The position numbers and the translations under genes are program-made. The notes below the pieces were generated by a model that made no database searches, was not told where the DNA came from, and saw only the letters and a list, made by a program, of their open reading frames with translations. Positions 16,755 to 25,334 of a stretch of DNA of 64,000 nt are shown here, one piece after another. Source of the stretch: an uncultured Lachnospiraceae bacterium (GTDB taxonomy: Bacteria; Bacillota; Clostridia; Lachnospirales; Lachnospiraceae); assembly GCA_946628415.1 (NCBI GenBank), contig CAMOWK010000006.1:1-64000 (forward strand), written 5' to 3'. Every line of letters starts with the position of its first letter. The first letter of the stretch is position 1.

Positions 16755-17891
16755 TTAAACTTTTTCAGAAATACCTGCCGCAGCAAGTATCCTGTCCACT
16801 GCATGACCGTCACATTTTTCCATGTAAAGAGCCCTGCATTTTTCTATCTCCTCCGGATCCCTCTTCCAGCTGTTACCCGAAAGAAGTCTTCTTAAATCAT
16901 CCGTATTCTTTGCTATAGGTGCCGGAAGCATACTTATCTCTATATAGAATCCTCTTTCCTTTATATATCTCTTGATGTCCGGCGCATAAAGAATAAAAGG
17001 CTTATTATATATCATGAAATCAAATACAACCGATGAATAATCAGTTATGAGAAGATCACACGGGGCGAAAAGCTCTTCCGTTGAAAGCTTTACCTGTGCT
17101 TCCGGGTAATACTTTTCCATGTGAGGATGAAGCTTCGTTATGAAGAACCACTCATCAGATAATTCTTCAAAAGTCTTTATGAGTTTTTTTGTATAGCCGG
17201 GGCATACCGGATGCGATGCATTTCCCGAAAAAGACGGTGCATAAAGACATATCTTCTTTCCCATTGCTTCAGGATACATATTGTAAAATCTGTCGATACA
17301 TTTCTTGTTATAGGCATCGTCATAATATAAATCCGTTCTCGCTATACCGGTTGCTTTTGCAATGCCGGGTTCCAGCTTAAATGCAGATTCGTATGCAGGA
17401 ACACAGAAATCGGCACTTACTGTCACAAGATCAAAATTCTTTGTAGGATTCCCTTTGAAATAAGTGGGTATATCATCTTTAGCGTCATATCCCATCTTCT
17501 TAAGCATACCGCCTGCATGCCAGAGCTCTATTACTTTAGTCTCCTTTCTTTTATTGCAGGAAGCAGCCGGAAGAAAATAGTCCGAAATAAAGACATACCT
17601 TGCCGACGCATATTCCTTCATAAAAGTTTTCATGTACCTTAGTATTTCAAATGAGCTGAGGCGATTAAAATCGACACACATATTCTTTATCTCATACCCT
17701 GCCTCACTGAGTCTTTTATATATGGGCAGCATATTTGATGAAAGTCTGTCGGAATAAGATGCAGCAAAGATTACCTTGTTATAATTCACATCATGTATCT
17801 TGCAGTACTTATCATAAATGTAAGGCAGATAAGATGTATTCATATATGATTTTATATACTGTTTTGCAATAAACCCAACGTTATCCGCCAT
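16755..17891 (-). CDS. CDP-glycerol glycerophosphotransferase family protein
   Basis: 378 residues, of the TagB/TagF type that transfers glycerol-phosphate (or ribitol-phosphate) from a CDP donor in teichoic-acid synthesis. Visible signatures: ELWHAGGMLKKMG in the active-site region, TGIARTDLYY, LYAPSFSG, and LLITDYSSVVFDFM for donor binding. At 378 residues it has the catalytic GT-B core without the extra membrane domain of long TagF. It probably acts at the cytoplasmic face of the membrane. It lies 8 bp after the zinc-ribbon/TPR protein gene and upstream of the DUF308 gene. No other teichoic-acid genes are nearby, so the polymer is unknown. Confidence 0.88.
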   Translation of the reverse strand: MADNVGFIAKQYIKSYMNTSYLPYIYDKYCKIHDVNYNKVIFAASYSDRLSSNMLPIYKRLSEAGYEIKNMCVDFNRLSSFEILRYMKTFMKEYASARYVFISDYFLPAASCNKRKETKVIELWHAGGMLKKMGYDAKDDIPTYFKGNPTKNFDLVTVSADFCVPAYESAFKLEPGIAKATGIARTDLYYDDAYNKKCIDRFYNMYPEAMGKKICLYAPSFSGNASHPVCPGYTKKLIKTFEELSDEWFFITKLHPHMEKYYPEAQVKLSTEELFAPCDLLITDYSSVVFDFMIYNKPFILYAPDIKRYIKERGFYIEISMLPAPIAKNTDDLRRLLSGNSWKRDPEEIEKCRALYMEKCDGHAVDRILAAAGISEKV

Positions 17892-17899
17892 GTTTTCTC

Positions 17900-19285
17900 C
17901 TATTCGCCGTTTATAATGCTGTTGATCTCGGCAACTGATATTCCTGTAATACTGTCGTTATTACCGGATGCCACTTCCGGGTTCACTGCATCATCCGCAT
18001 TTGCGGAATCATCAGCTCCATCAGTTGTGCCGTCTGTATTATCAGGGTTTTCAGCATCGTCTGCCGGTGCTGCCGCCCCATCGGTGCCCTCAGTATCCAC
18101 GTCCTGAGTATTTGCAGCATCATCGGTTCCGGCAGCGTTCTGATCATTTCCCGCTCCATTGACAGTGCTTCCGTCAATAACACCTGTAGGGTCATACTCT
18201 GAAAGTCTTGTATTAAGTGTCTCCACTGTATCTGAGAGATCTTCAATCTTTTTAGTGAGCGCATCTGTCTCGGATGCATATTCACTTATCTTTTTATTCA
18301 GTATTTCATTTTCAGCATAGAGATTATCAATTTCTGTATTCTTGGCTGAAATATCCTTACTGTAAGTAGTCCTAAGCTGGTTAACCTCTATAGTTTTCTC
18401 CTTGTTTGAAACAGGGACTATAAGAAGATATAGAACCGCAACACCAACTATGATGCCGAGAATGACATACAGATTGGAGAATCTTGCAAGGTTCTTCTCC
18501 CTGTATCTTTTCAGCATCTGTCTCCTTGTGGCACCATCGGAGCTTACTGGAATTATCTTCTTCGGAGTTCTTTCGGAAGATACCTCTTTTCCCGTCTCAA
18601 GTCCGTAATAATCGGTACTGTCTTCTTTTGTATTCTCTTCAATCAGTTTCCCGATACTTCCCACGCTTATGCCCATACTTCTGAAGTAACGGAGCGCAGT
18701 TTCATTCTGTCTGTCTATCTGAACCACTTTAGTAAGAGCCTTCTTAGCCAGCCCCTTTCTGTCCTTTTCCATATAGATAAGTGAAAGGAGAAGGTATGCC
18801 TTTACAAACTTTTTATTGGTTGAAAGACTCTTCCTGAGATGAAGTATCGCGAGATCAAAGTCCCTCTTCTTTGCATAATCAAGCGCCTGATTAAATGAAA
18901 CGTATGACTGTCCGATATCCTCAAGAAACTTCTTATCATCCCGTATATCCTTTAGATATTCGGTTGCCGGATTATTCTTGGGCTTATAATTGATACTCAT
19001 TACCCAATGATTCATTGCCATGACAAGTTCACCGGTTTCATAGTAAATAAGTCCAAGAAGATTCCTTGCATTTACATTCTGCTTATTATATCGGAGGGCA
19101 TCAAGAAGCGCAGTCTTTGCTCCCGAAAGATCTCTTGCAGACGCCTTTTCCTGTGCAATATTGTAATAATATATAGATGTGTTAAAAGCCTTCTTCAGAT
19201 GATCCTGCTTCAGTCTGCAGCTTGTGCAATAACCGGTAATACTGACAGGTTCTCCGCAGAAAAGGCATTTGTCTCTTAACGCCAT
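17900..19285 (-). CDS. Zinc-ribbon TPR membrane protein with coiled coil
   Basis: 461 residues in clear modules. Residues 8-23 carry a CxxC...CxxC zinc ribbon (CLFC, CTSC). About 38-205 are tetratricopeptide-type helical repeats (AKTALLDALRYNKQ, AILHLRKSLSTNKKF). A single membrane segment lies near 270-290 (LYVILGIIVGVAVLYLLIVPV). A coiled coil follows (about 295-365), then an Asp/Ala/Gly/Asn-rich linker and a short conserved end ITGISVAEINSIINGE. The TPR part is predicted cytoplasmic and the coiled coil outside. Its start overlaps the stop of the 47-residue protein gene by one base. A scaffold role at the envelope fits, beside a glycerophosphotransferase, but is inferred. Confidence 0.85.
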   Translation of the reverse strand: MALRDKCLFCGEPVSITGYCTSCRLKQDHLKKAFNTSIYYYNIAQEKASARDLSGAKTALLDALRYNKQNVNARNLLGLIYYETGELVMAMNHWVMSINYKPKNNPATEYLKDIRDDKKFLEDIGQSYVSFNQALDYAKKRDFDLAILHLRKSLSTNKKFVKAYLLLSLIYMEKDRKGLAKKALTKVVQIDRQNETALRYFRSMGISVGSIGKLIEENTKEDSTDYYGLETGKEVSSERTPKKIIPVSSDGATRRQMLKRYREKNLARFSNLYVILGIIVGVAVLYLLIVPVSNKEKTIEVNQLRTTYSKDISAKNTEIDNLYAENEILNKKISEYASETDALTKKIEDLSDTVETLNTRLSEYDPTGVIDGSTVNGAGNDQNAAGTDDAANTQDVDTEGTDGAAAPADDAENPDNTDGTTDGADDSANADDAVNPEVASGNNDSITGISVAEINSIINGE

Positions 19286-19428
19286 CAGTTTCTACCTCTC
19301 AAATCCTCTGTCATTTCCAGCACTATATCAGTAATATCCTTGAGATCATTATCATATATAGCATCTTCTGTATCATCTATAAGAATACTTGGTTTATAAT
19401 TTTTTATCTCTTCATCAAAATTAATCAT
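19285..19428 (-). CDS. Conserved-looking 47-residue protein next to folC
   Basis: A short frame starts at ATG 19428, inside the last codons of folC (ATGATTAA overlaps its stop), and ends in a TGA that overlaps the ATG of the zinc-ribbon/TPR gene (TGATG). The product starts MINFDEEIKNYKPSILIDD and is very acidic, with NDLKDITDIVLEM in the middle. GAGGTAGAGG supplies a binding site within folC. Both overlaps are typical of genuinely translated operon genes. I recall similar short proteins beside folC in other Lachnospiraceae, but this is from memory. The function is unknown. Confidence 0.75.
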   Translation of the reverse strand: MINFDEEIKNYKPSILIDDTEDAIYDNDLKDITDIVLEMTEDLRGRN

Positions 19429-20767
19429 CTGCCTCTACCTCTTCTATCTCCGCTATCATATAAAGCGAACCCATACATACAAGAAGCTCGTTATCCTGCA
19501 GGTCACTCTTTGCCTTCTTATAAGCATCCTTTATACCATGAATAGTTGTTATCAAAGGACTTTGACCGGGCATATTCTTTACCGTCATCTCTTCAAATAT
19601 CTTCTGAACAGTATCAGTACTCGTCTTTCTTACTCCTGAAAGATCGGTGATATAAATCCTGTCCGGCATAAGCCCTGCCGTCATTATCTCTATGATTGAT
19701 GAATACTCCTTATCATTTGCGACCGCAAAAAGCAGCGCTGTCTTATCATAAGACTTATACTTAAGATAAAGCGACAGAGACTCCATAAGCCTCTTCGCCG
19801 CAGGCACATTATGCGCACCATCCAGAAGAATATTATCTTTTATAAATTCCATTCTGCCGGGCCAGTAAAAATCTTTAAGGGTATTCCTAAAGCTCTTAAC
19901 TGCTTCTTCAAAAGATAATCCCATAATACCTGACATCACATAAAGAGTATGCAGTGCCGTAACTGAGTTTTCAAGCTCATAGCTTGCAAGACTGTGTATC
20001 TCAAGATTATCCACACTATAATAACCGCAATTGACAGAAAAATCAATCATACTCCTGTCTGCATTAATTTGGTTAACATAATACATGGAATTGTCAGCCC
20101 GATAAACTTTTGAATTTCTTTCATTCGCGATATCTGTAATGACTATTTCTGCCGCCTCATTCGCTGCATTAACTATAACCGGAACCCTGTCAGCTATAAT
20201 TCCCGCTTTTTCATATGCTATCTTTTCTATGGTATCACCAAGATACTGCATGTGATCCATACCTATTGAAGTAATGACTGCGCAGTCTTTGGGAAGAACA
20301 TTTGTGGCGTCAAGCCTTCCGCCGAGCCCCGTTTCCAAAACCACGATATCTACGTTCTTTTCTTCAAAGTACATAAGTGAAATCAGAAAAACAAATTCAA
20401 AAAATGAAGGATGCTCGACTCCTTTATCCTTTAAATCTTCAACAGTATTAATAAGACTGTTTGTAAGCCTTAGAAAATCATCATCCGTGATATCTGTCCC
20501 GCTTACGGATATCCTTTCATTTATTCTGATAAGATGCGGTGATGTAAATAGTCCTGTCTTATACCCCATATCAGTAAATGCTCTTTCGAGCATTCTTGAT
20601 ACCGAACCTTTTCCGTTTGTTCCCGCAATATGAATAACCTTGAACCCATCCCCGGGATCACCAAGCCGGTGAAGAATCTTTCTCAGATTCTCATGTCCTG
20701 TTTTTTCAGCAAATTTAGGAATCTCAAGTATGTACTTTTCCGCCTCATCTATCGTATTAAATCTCAT
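19421..20767 (-). CDS. folC: Folylpolyglutamate/dihydrofolate synthase
   Basis: 448 residues. FolC adds glutamate to folates and in many bacteria also joins dihydropteroate to glutamate. The P-loop is IAGTNGKGSVSRML (about 47-60). The omega-loop region GLFTSPHLIRINERI and ETGLGGRLDATNVL are canonical, as is SIGMDHMQYLG. The C-terminal domain has MEFIKDNILLDGAHNVPA with the conserved His. It overlaps the GNAT gene upstream by 4 nt (ATGA) and the 47-residue gene downstream, so the three are translated as a coupled unit. Other folate genes are not in the window. Confidence 0.93.
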   Translation of the reverse strand: MRFNTIDEAEKYILEIPKFAEKTGHENLRKILHRLGDPGDGFKVIHIAGTNGKGSVSRMLERAFTDMGYKTGLFTSPHLIRINERISVSGTDITDDDFLRLTNSLINTVEDLKDKGVEHPSFFEFVFLISLMYFEEKNVDIVVLETGLGGRLDATNVLPKDCAVITSIGMDHMQYLGDTIEKIAYEKAGIIADRVPVIVNAANEAAEIVITDIANERNSKVYRADNSMYYVNQINADRSMIDFSVNCGYYSVDNLEIHSLASYELENSVTALHTLYVMSGIMGLSFEEAVKSFRNTLKDFYWPGRMEFIKDNILLDGAHNVPAAKRLMESLSLYLKYKSYDKTALLFAVANDKEYSSIIEIMTAGLMPDRIYITDLSGVRKTSTDTVQKIFEEMTVKNMPGQSPLITTIHGIKDAYKKAKSDLQDNELLVCMGSLYMIAEIEEVEADD

Positions 20768-21228
20768 AATACTATTTCCATTTCAGTCTTCTTCGGCTTA
20801 AGTCCCATACTGTCATAGAACTTTCTTGCTGAATCATTGCCTTCCCAAACATTGAGAGTCACGTTGTAGCATCCTATTTTTTTTGCCTCACCAAGGACAT
20901 ATTCATAGAGTTTCTTTCCTATATGCCTGCCTCTTTTATTCTCATCGACACAGAGGTCGTCTATATAAAGAGTTTTTCTTGGATACATGCACGGTACATT
21001 TTCCGGTTCCTTCACTATACAGAAGCAGTAACCTTCAATACTGCCTTCATTTTCAGAGACATATACAGGTCTTTTATCATTCAGTAAAAGACTTTCCAGT
21101 TCAGCTCTTTCATATTTTGTTTTACCTGATATAAAAAGGTCCGGTCTTATCTTTGCATGAACCTCCAGCACTTCCGAAAGAAGCGCGAGTATGCCGTCTA
21201 TATCCTTTATGCCTGCTCTTCTAATCAT
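20764..21228 (-). CDS. GNAT-family N-acetyltransferase
   Basis: 154 residues, a single GNAT domain. The core strand LYIDDLCVDENKRGRHIGKKL carries the R/QxxGxG/A acetyl-CoA loop (RGRHIG), followed by YNVTLNVWEGNDSARKFYDSMGLKPK, the closing strand and helix. This resembles RimI-type and small-molecule acetyltransferases, and the substrate is unknown. The gene begins 12 bp after queF and overlaps folC by 4 nt, so it belongs to the same transcription unit. Confidence 0.87.
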   Translation of the reverse strand: MIRRAGIKDIDGILALLSEVLEVHAKIRPDLFISGKTKYERAELESLLLNDKRPVYVSENEGSIEGYCFCIVKEPENVPCMYPRKTLYIDDLCVDENKRGRHIGKKLYEYVLGEAKKIGCYNVTLNVWEGNDSARKFYDSMGLKPKKTEMEIVL

Positions 21229-21240
21229 ATATATACCTCT

Positions 21241-21735
21241 CTATCTGTTATCAACCTTCTCGGGATTCATATCATGATGAGTAAGTCTCTCCCATGCAAC
21301 CTCTTCCCATTTAGTTCCCGGTTTCCCGTAATTTGCATATGGGTCGATGGAGATTCCTCCCCTAGGAGTAAATTTACCCCATACTTCAATGTATTTCGGA
21401 TCCATCAGTTTAATCAGATCCTTCATGATTATATTGACGCAGTCTTCATGAAAATCTCCGTGATTACGGAAGCTGAAAAGATAAAGCTTAAGTGATTTAC
21501 TTTCCACCATTCTTTCACCCGGAACATATGATATATATATAGTCGCAAAATCAGGCTGTCCCGTTATAGGGCAAAGGCTTGTAAACTCCGGACAGTTAAA
21601 TTTAACAAAATAATCATTTTCAGGATGCTTATTTATAAATGTCTCAAGCACCTCGGGTGCATAATCAGACTTATATTCCGAGACTTTATTTCCAAGCAGG
21701 GTAATCCCTTCAGTTTCTTTCTTTTCTCTTGACAT
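21241..21735 (-). CDS. queF: NADPH-dependent preQ0 reductase QueF
   Basis: 164 residues, the short (YkvM-like) QueF form. It reduces 7-cyano-7-deazaguanine to preQ1 in queuosine synthesis. The catalytic Cys55 is in [13 protein letters not shown], with Asp62, and the fold signature [11 protein letters not shown] supplies the conserved Glu/His region (His92, His96). AAAGGTG precedes the ATG. It heads the run to folC and is divergent from the phosphoribosyltransferase-like gene. I looked for a preQ1 riboswitch in its roughly 90-bp upstream region and did not see one. Confidence 0.94.
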   Translation of the reverse strand: MSREKKETEGITLLGNKVSEYKSDYAPEVLETFINKHPENDYFVKFNCPEFTSLCPITGQPDFATIYISYVPGERMVESKSLKLYLFSFRNHGDFHEDCVNIIMKDLIKLMDPKYIEVWGKFTPRGGISIDPYANYGKPGTKWEEVAWERLTHHDMNPEKVDNR

Positions 21736-21825
21736 AACGGTTCACCTTTCATTTTTTTTACTATTGTATTATAATGGATGACGTAATTATTAAATATGAT
21801 TATTTAAGCAAAGGGGGTATCAGGA

Positions 21826-22464
21826 GTGCAGGATTCATTTAAGATCAATTCACCATATAATAATCTTATTAAACTAAACGTTACACCAGGTCATTTTGCC
21901 ACATCATCATCGCATATCAACTATCTCATCGATCTGACTACTCTTAAAGCCAGAAGCAGCGAGGCAAAGGTTGCAGCCAAATCTCTTTCTCAGGAGTATA
22001 TGGCAAACACTATAGTTGATACTATCATTTGTATGGATGGAACTGACGTGATCGGAGCTTATCTTGCTGATGAGCTTACCAATTCAGGTATCATGTGTAT
22101 GAATGCACACGGTACCATATATGTTATCACACCCGATCAGAATTCAATCGGTCAGCTTACATTTAAGGACAATGTCATCCCTATGGTAAAAGGTAAGCAC
22201 ATACTTCTTCTCCTTGCCACAGCCACTACGGGGCACACCGTTGAAAAGGCACTTGAATGTATCGAGTATTACGGTGGTCTGATTGAAGGCATTTCCGCCA
22301 TATTCAGTGGTGCCAATGTCATTCACGGTCAGGAGATACACAGTATCTTCCACGCAAAGGATATTGAAGGATATACATCATACAATTCAGGTAACTGTCC
22401 TCTGTGTAATGCCGGAATTCCTCTTGACGGACTCATCTCAACTACAGGATTTACAAAGATTTAA
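21826..22464 (+). CDS. Phosphoribosyltransferase-like protein
   Basis: 212 residues, starting at GTG 21826 with AGGGGG 9 nt upstream. The fold pattern of type I PRTases is visible: DTIICMDGTDVIGAYLADEL in the middle and HILLLLATATTGHTVEKALE (about 125-144) where the PRPP loop should lie. The usual two acidic residues of that loop are missing (ATATTG rather than DDVxxTG). A CPLC pair lies near the C-terminus. Orotate-PRTase-like proteins are the closest family I recognise. The missing acidic pair makes normal PRPP chemistry doubtful, and a binding or regulatory role is possible. A strong terminator follows. Confidence 0.75.
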   Translation: MQDSFKINSPYNNLIKLNVTPGHFATSSSHINYLIDLTTLKARSSEAKVAAKSLSQEYMANTIVDTIICMDGTDVIGAYLADELTNSGIMCMNAHGTIYVITPDQNSIGQLTFKDNVIPMVKGKHILLLLATATTGHTVEKALECIEYYGGLIEGISAIFSGANVIHGQEIHSIFHAKDIEGYTSYNSGNCPLCNAGIPLDGLISTTGFTKI

Positions 22465-22475
22465 TATAAAATATG

Positions 22476-22502
22476 TGCCCACCGGAATTTGTCCGGTGGG
22501 CA
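22476..22502. terminator. Strong hairpin between convergent genes
   Basis: Perfect 10-bp arms TGCCCACCGG/CCGGTGGGCA with a 7-nt loop, flanked by AT-rich sequence on both sides. It ends the phosphoribosyltransferase-like gene and can also end trkH. Confidence 0.8.
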
Positions 22503-22516
22503 TATTTAGTTAATTT

Positions 22517-23953
22517 CTATCTCTTCTTCCACGTCTCAGGCATAAACAGAACCAGCATAGGGAAAAGCTCAAGTCTTCCGGCTATCATATCAAAGATCAT
22601 AACCCATTTTGAAACGAGACTGAAGTCGTGGAAGCCTCCTGTCGGTCCAACCATTCCAAGACCGGGTCCTATATTATTAAATGTTGCTATAACTGCAGTA
22701 ACAGTCGATGTAAAATCAAATCCGTCTATACTTACAATAAGAATCGAAAGAGCCATTATTATCATGTATGCCATAAGATATACATTGGTAAGTCTGATGG
22801 TTCCTTCATCAACGGCTGACTTATCCATCTTTATCTTGTTAACACTTCTCGGATGAACAAGCGAACGTATCTCTCTTCCTATCTGCTTAATGTAAAGGAT
22901 TATTCTTGATACCTTCATTCCACCGCCGGTACTTCCGGCACAGGCTCCGATAAACATGAGCATTACCATGGTTATTTTAGCTAGAGAATTCCAGTTATTA
23001 AAATCCGTTGTTGCAAATCCTGTCGTAGTCATGACGGATGCCGCCTGGAAGCTTGCCAGATTAAGACTTTCCCAGAACGATCCGACATCCTTTATAATGC
23101 TTATCGTTATTATCCCTACTGCAACAAAATATATAACGTAATACCATATTACTTCTTCCTGCTTAAATGCATCTTTCCACTTTTTTGTAACAAGCAGGAA
23201 AAACAGTTTAAAGTTTGTTCCGAACAGCATCATAAAGACAGTTATAACTACCTGAAGATATACATTGTAGCCTCCGATACTGTCAGCCTTGATACCAAAA
23301 CCACCGGTTCCTGCGGTTCCGAATGCATGGCATAAAGTATCAAATAGAGGCATGCCTCCCAGGAGGAGAAGCACTATCTCAAGCGTTGTAAGTCCAAAAT
23401 ATATATAGTAAAGCATAAGAGCTGTCTGCCTTACCTTAGGCACAAGCTTGTCGACCGAGTACCCCGGGCTTTCCGCTTTCATGATATGCATATTGTCTGC
23501 GTCGGATGGTGTGAGTGCGAGTATGAATACAAGAATTCCCATACCGCCTATCCAGTGTGTAAGACTTCTCCACATAAGTATGCACTTAGGAAGTGCCTCA
23601 ATATCTGTCATGATACTGGCTCCGGTTGTTGAAAAACCTGAAGCCGTTTCAAATACTCCGTCTGTAAATGTTTCTACCGAACCTGTTACATAAAAAGGAA
23701 TTGCACCTATTATACTGAGGACTATCCAGCTTATAGCTGCTATAGCGAAGCCTTCCCTCGACCTTATTCTTTTACCGTTAGTCTTGATCTGTCTCAGCAA
23801 AAATCCGATAGCAGCAACAACAAGTCCTACTATAAGAAATGCAAGTGCTTCCTTTTCGCCGTATATATTTCCTGTCACTTCAGGTATTACCATAAGAAGT
23901 GCAGCCACCAAAAATAGACTTCCCAGTGTCTTACAAACTACTGAATGATTCAT
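22517..23953 (-). CDS. trkH: Potassium uptake protein TrkH (membrane subunit)
   Basis: 478 residues, highly hydrophobic. It is a TrkH/KtrB-type potassium channel subunit of the cytoplasmic membrane. The four pore loops are visible: ETASGFSTTGASIM, HAFGTAGTGGFGIK, ASVMTTTGFATTDF and IATFNNIGPGLGMV, each with the expected central glycine. GACAGSTGGGMKVSRI matches the gating-loop region. It lies 24 bp downstream of trkA, its regulatory partner, in the usual pairing. It is the last gene of a long run that begins at leuA. Confidence 0.93.
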   Translation of the reverse strand: MNHSVVCKTLGSLFLVAALLMVIPEVTGNIYGEKEALAFLIVGLVVAAIGFLLRQIKTNGKRIRSREGFAIAAISWIVLSIIGAIPFYVTGSVETFTDGVFETASGFSTTGASIMTDIEALPKCILMWRSLTHWIGGMGILVFILALTPSDADNMHIMKAESPGYSVDKLVPKVRQTALMLYYIYFGLTTLEIVLLLLGGMPLFDTLCHAFGTAGTGGFGIKADSIGGYNVYLQVVITVFMMLFGTNFKLFFLLVTKKWKDAFKQEEVIWYYVIYFVAVGIITISIIKDVGSFWESLNLASFQAASVMTTTGFATTDFNNWNSLAKITMVMLMFIGACAGSTGGGMKVSRIILYIKQIGREIRSLVHPRSVNKIKMDKSAVDEGTIRLTNVYLMAYMIIMALSILIVSIDGFDFTSTVTAVIATFNNIGPGLGMVGPTGGFHDFSLVSKWVMIFDMIAGRLELFPMLVLFMPETWKKR

Positions 23954-23977
23954 TTTACTCCTCTGGAATCTGTATTA

Positions 23978-25333
23978 TTACATTATAATGTCACTTATTC
24001 CTGTGATGCCGGTCTTTGATGTAACTACAACGACACTGTCACCCTGTTTTATCTCATCATTACCACCCGGTCTTATAACTTTGCCGTCTCTGAAAATGGC
24101 ACATATAAGTGTATTCGGGATTATATCGAGATTCTTAAGCTTAATTCCTTCGAATTCCGCTTTCGTGGTAATCCTGAACTCAAGCGCTTCAACCTTGTCA
24201 TCCATTATACGATAAAGCGCATCAACATCATTCTCAAATGCATTTTGCATGGAACGTACATATCTCGTTATATATTCAGCCGTGATCTTCTTTGTTGAGA
24301 TTATAGTTCCCACAGGAACATCAGCGATTATATTCTCATAAGAGTTTCTGTGAATCTTTGTCATGACCTTTGCGTCAGTGATCTTATTAAGATACATGGA
24401 AAGAAGTACATTTTCTTCATCTCTGTTCATGAGTGTGCAGACTGCATCCATGTTCTCTATAGATTCTTCAGTAAGAATGGTTGTATCTGTCGCATCACCG
24501 TTTATGATGATAGCACCGGGAAGAAGTTCACTCAGATGCTCACATCTTTCCGGATCTTTTTCTATGATCTTTACGGAAATCCTGAGTTTAAGAAGAGCCG
24601 ACGCAAGATAATAAGCGATCGTTCCTCCACCGGCAATAAGGACATTTTTTATCTTTTTAACCTTTACGCCAAATGACTCGAATACTGTACTTGCATCTTT
24701 CAGGGACATTGATACCGAAACCCTGTCGCCTTCCTGCAGAATAAAATCACCGCCCGGAATAGTTATTTCCCCGCCTCTTTTAACTACACAGACGAGGGTA
24801 TTGACTCCGAGTTTCTGCCTTATATCCATAAGAGCGTGCCCTGCAACAGGCGAGCCCTCCGGAATGATAAATGATATAAGATTGACATTACCTTTTGCAA
24901 ATGTATCCACCTCAAATGCAGATGGAACCTGAATGAGTCTCACCATCTCAGCCGCAGCCGCATACTCGGGATTAACCGACATCGCAAGTCCAAGTTCTTC
25001 CTTAAGATAAGTAATCTCTTCAAGATACTGAGGATTCCTTACTCTTGCGATAGTCCTGCATTTTCCGACCTTTTTAGCTATGAGGCACGCAAGCATATTC
25101 TTCTCATCCTGATCGGTAGTTGCGATAAGAAGATCCGACTCGTCCGCGCCCACCTGTTTAAGCGTTCTGAAGCTTGTGCAGTCTCCTTCGTAACCTATAA
25201 CATCATATTCATTTGTCGCATCCTCTATAGTCTTGTAATCAGTATCTATAACTGTAATCTCATGTCCTTCGCGACTGAGCTGATCGGCAACCGAAACTCC
25301 TACCTTGCCGCAGCCCGCAATAATAATATTCAT
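23978..25333 (-). CDS. trkA: Potassium uptake regulatory protein TrkA
   Basis: 451 residues with two RCK modules. Each has an N-terminal Rossmann domain (IIAGCGKVGVSVADQLSREG near the start and VLIAGGGTIAYYLASALL near 230) and a C-terminal TrkA-C domain (about 140-220 and 370-450). The nucleotide-binding GxGxxG is intact in the first copy and altered to GGGTIA in the second. It is the cytoplasmic gating ring of the Trk system. It ends just before trkH and begins 1 bp after the FliB-like gene ends. Confidence 0.93.
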   Translation of the reverse strand: MNIIIAGCGKVGVSVADQLSREGHEITVIDTDYKTIEDATNEYDVIGYEGDCTSFRTLKQVGADESDLLIATTDQDEKNMLACLIAKKVGKCRTIARVRNPQYLEEITYLKEELGLAMSVNPEYAAAAEMVRLIQVPSAFEVDTFAKGNVNLISFIIPEGSPVAGHALMDIRQKLGVNTLVCVVKRGGEITIPGGDFILQEGDRVSVSMSLKDASTVFESFGVKVKKIKNVLIAGGGTIAYYLASALLKLRISVKIIEKDPERCEHLSELLPGAIIINGDATDTTILTEESIENMDAVCTLMNRDEENVLLSMYLNKITDAKVMTKIHRNSYENIIADVPVGTIISTKKITAEYITRYVRSMQNAFENDVDALYRIMDDKVEALEFRITTKAEFEGIKLKNLDIIPNTLICAIFRDGKVIRPGGNDEIKQGDSVVVVTSKTGITGISDIIM

Positions 25334-25334
25334 T

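Noticed and set aside
21736..21825. preQ1 riboswitch ahead of queF
   Set aside because: The roughly 90-bp spacer shows only a divergent TATAAT region. No short pseudoknot-type motif was seen.
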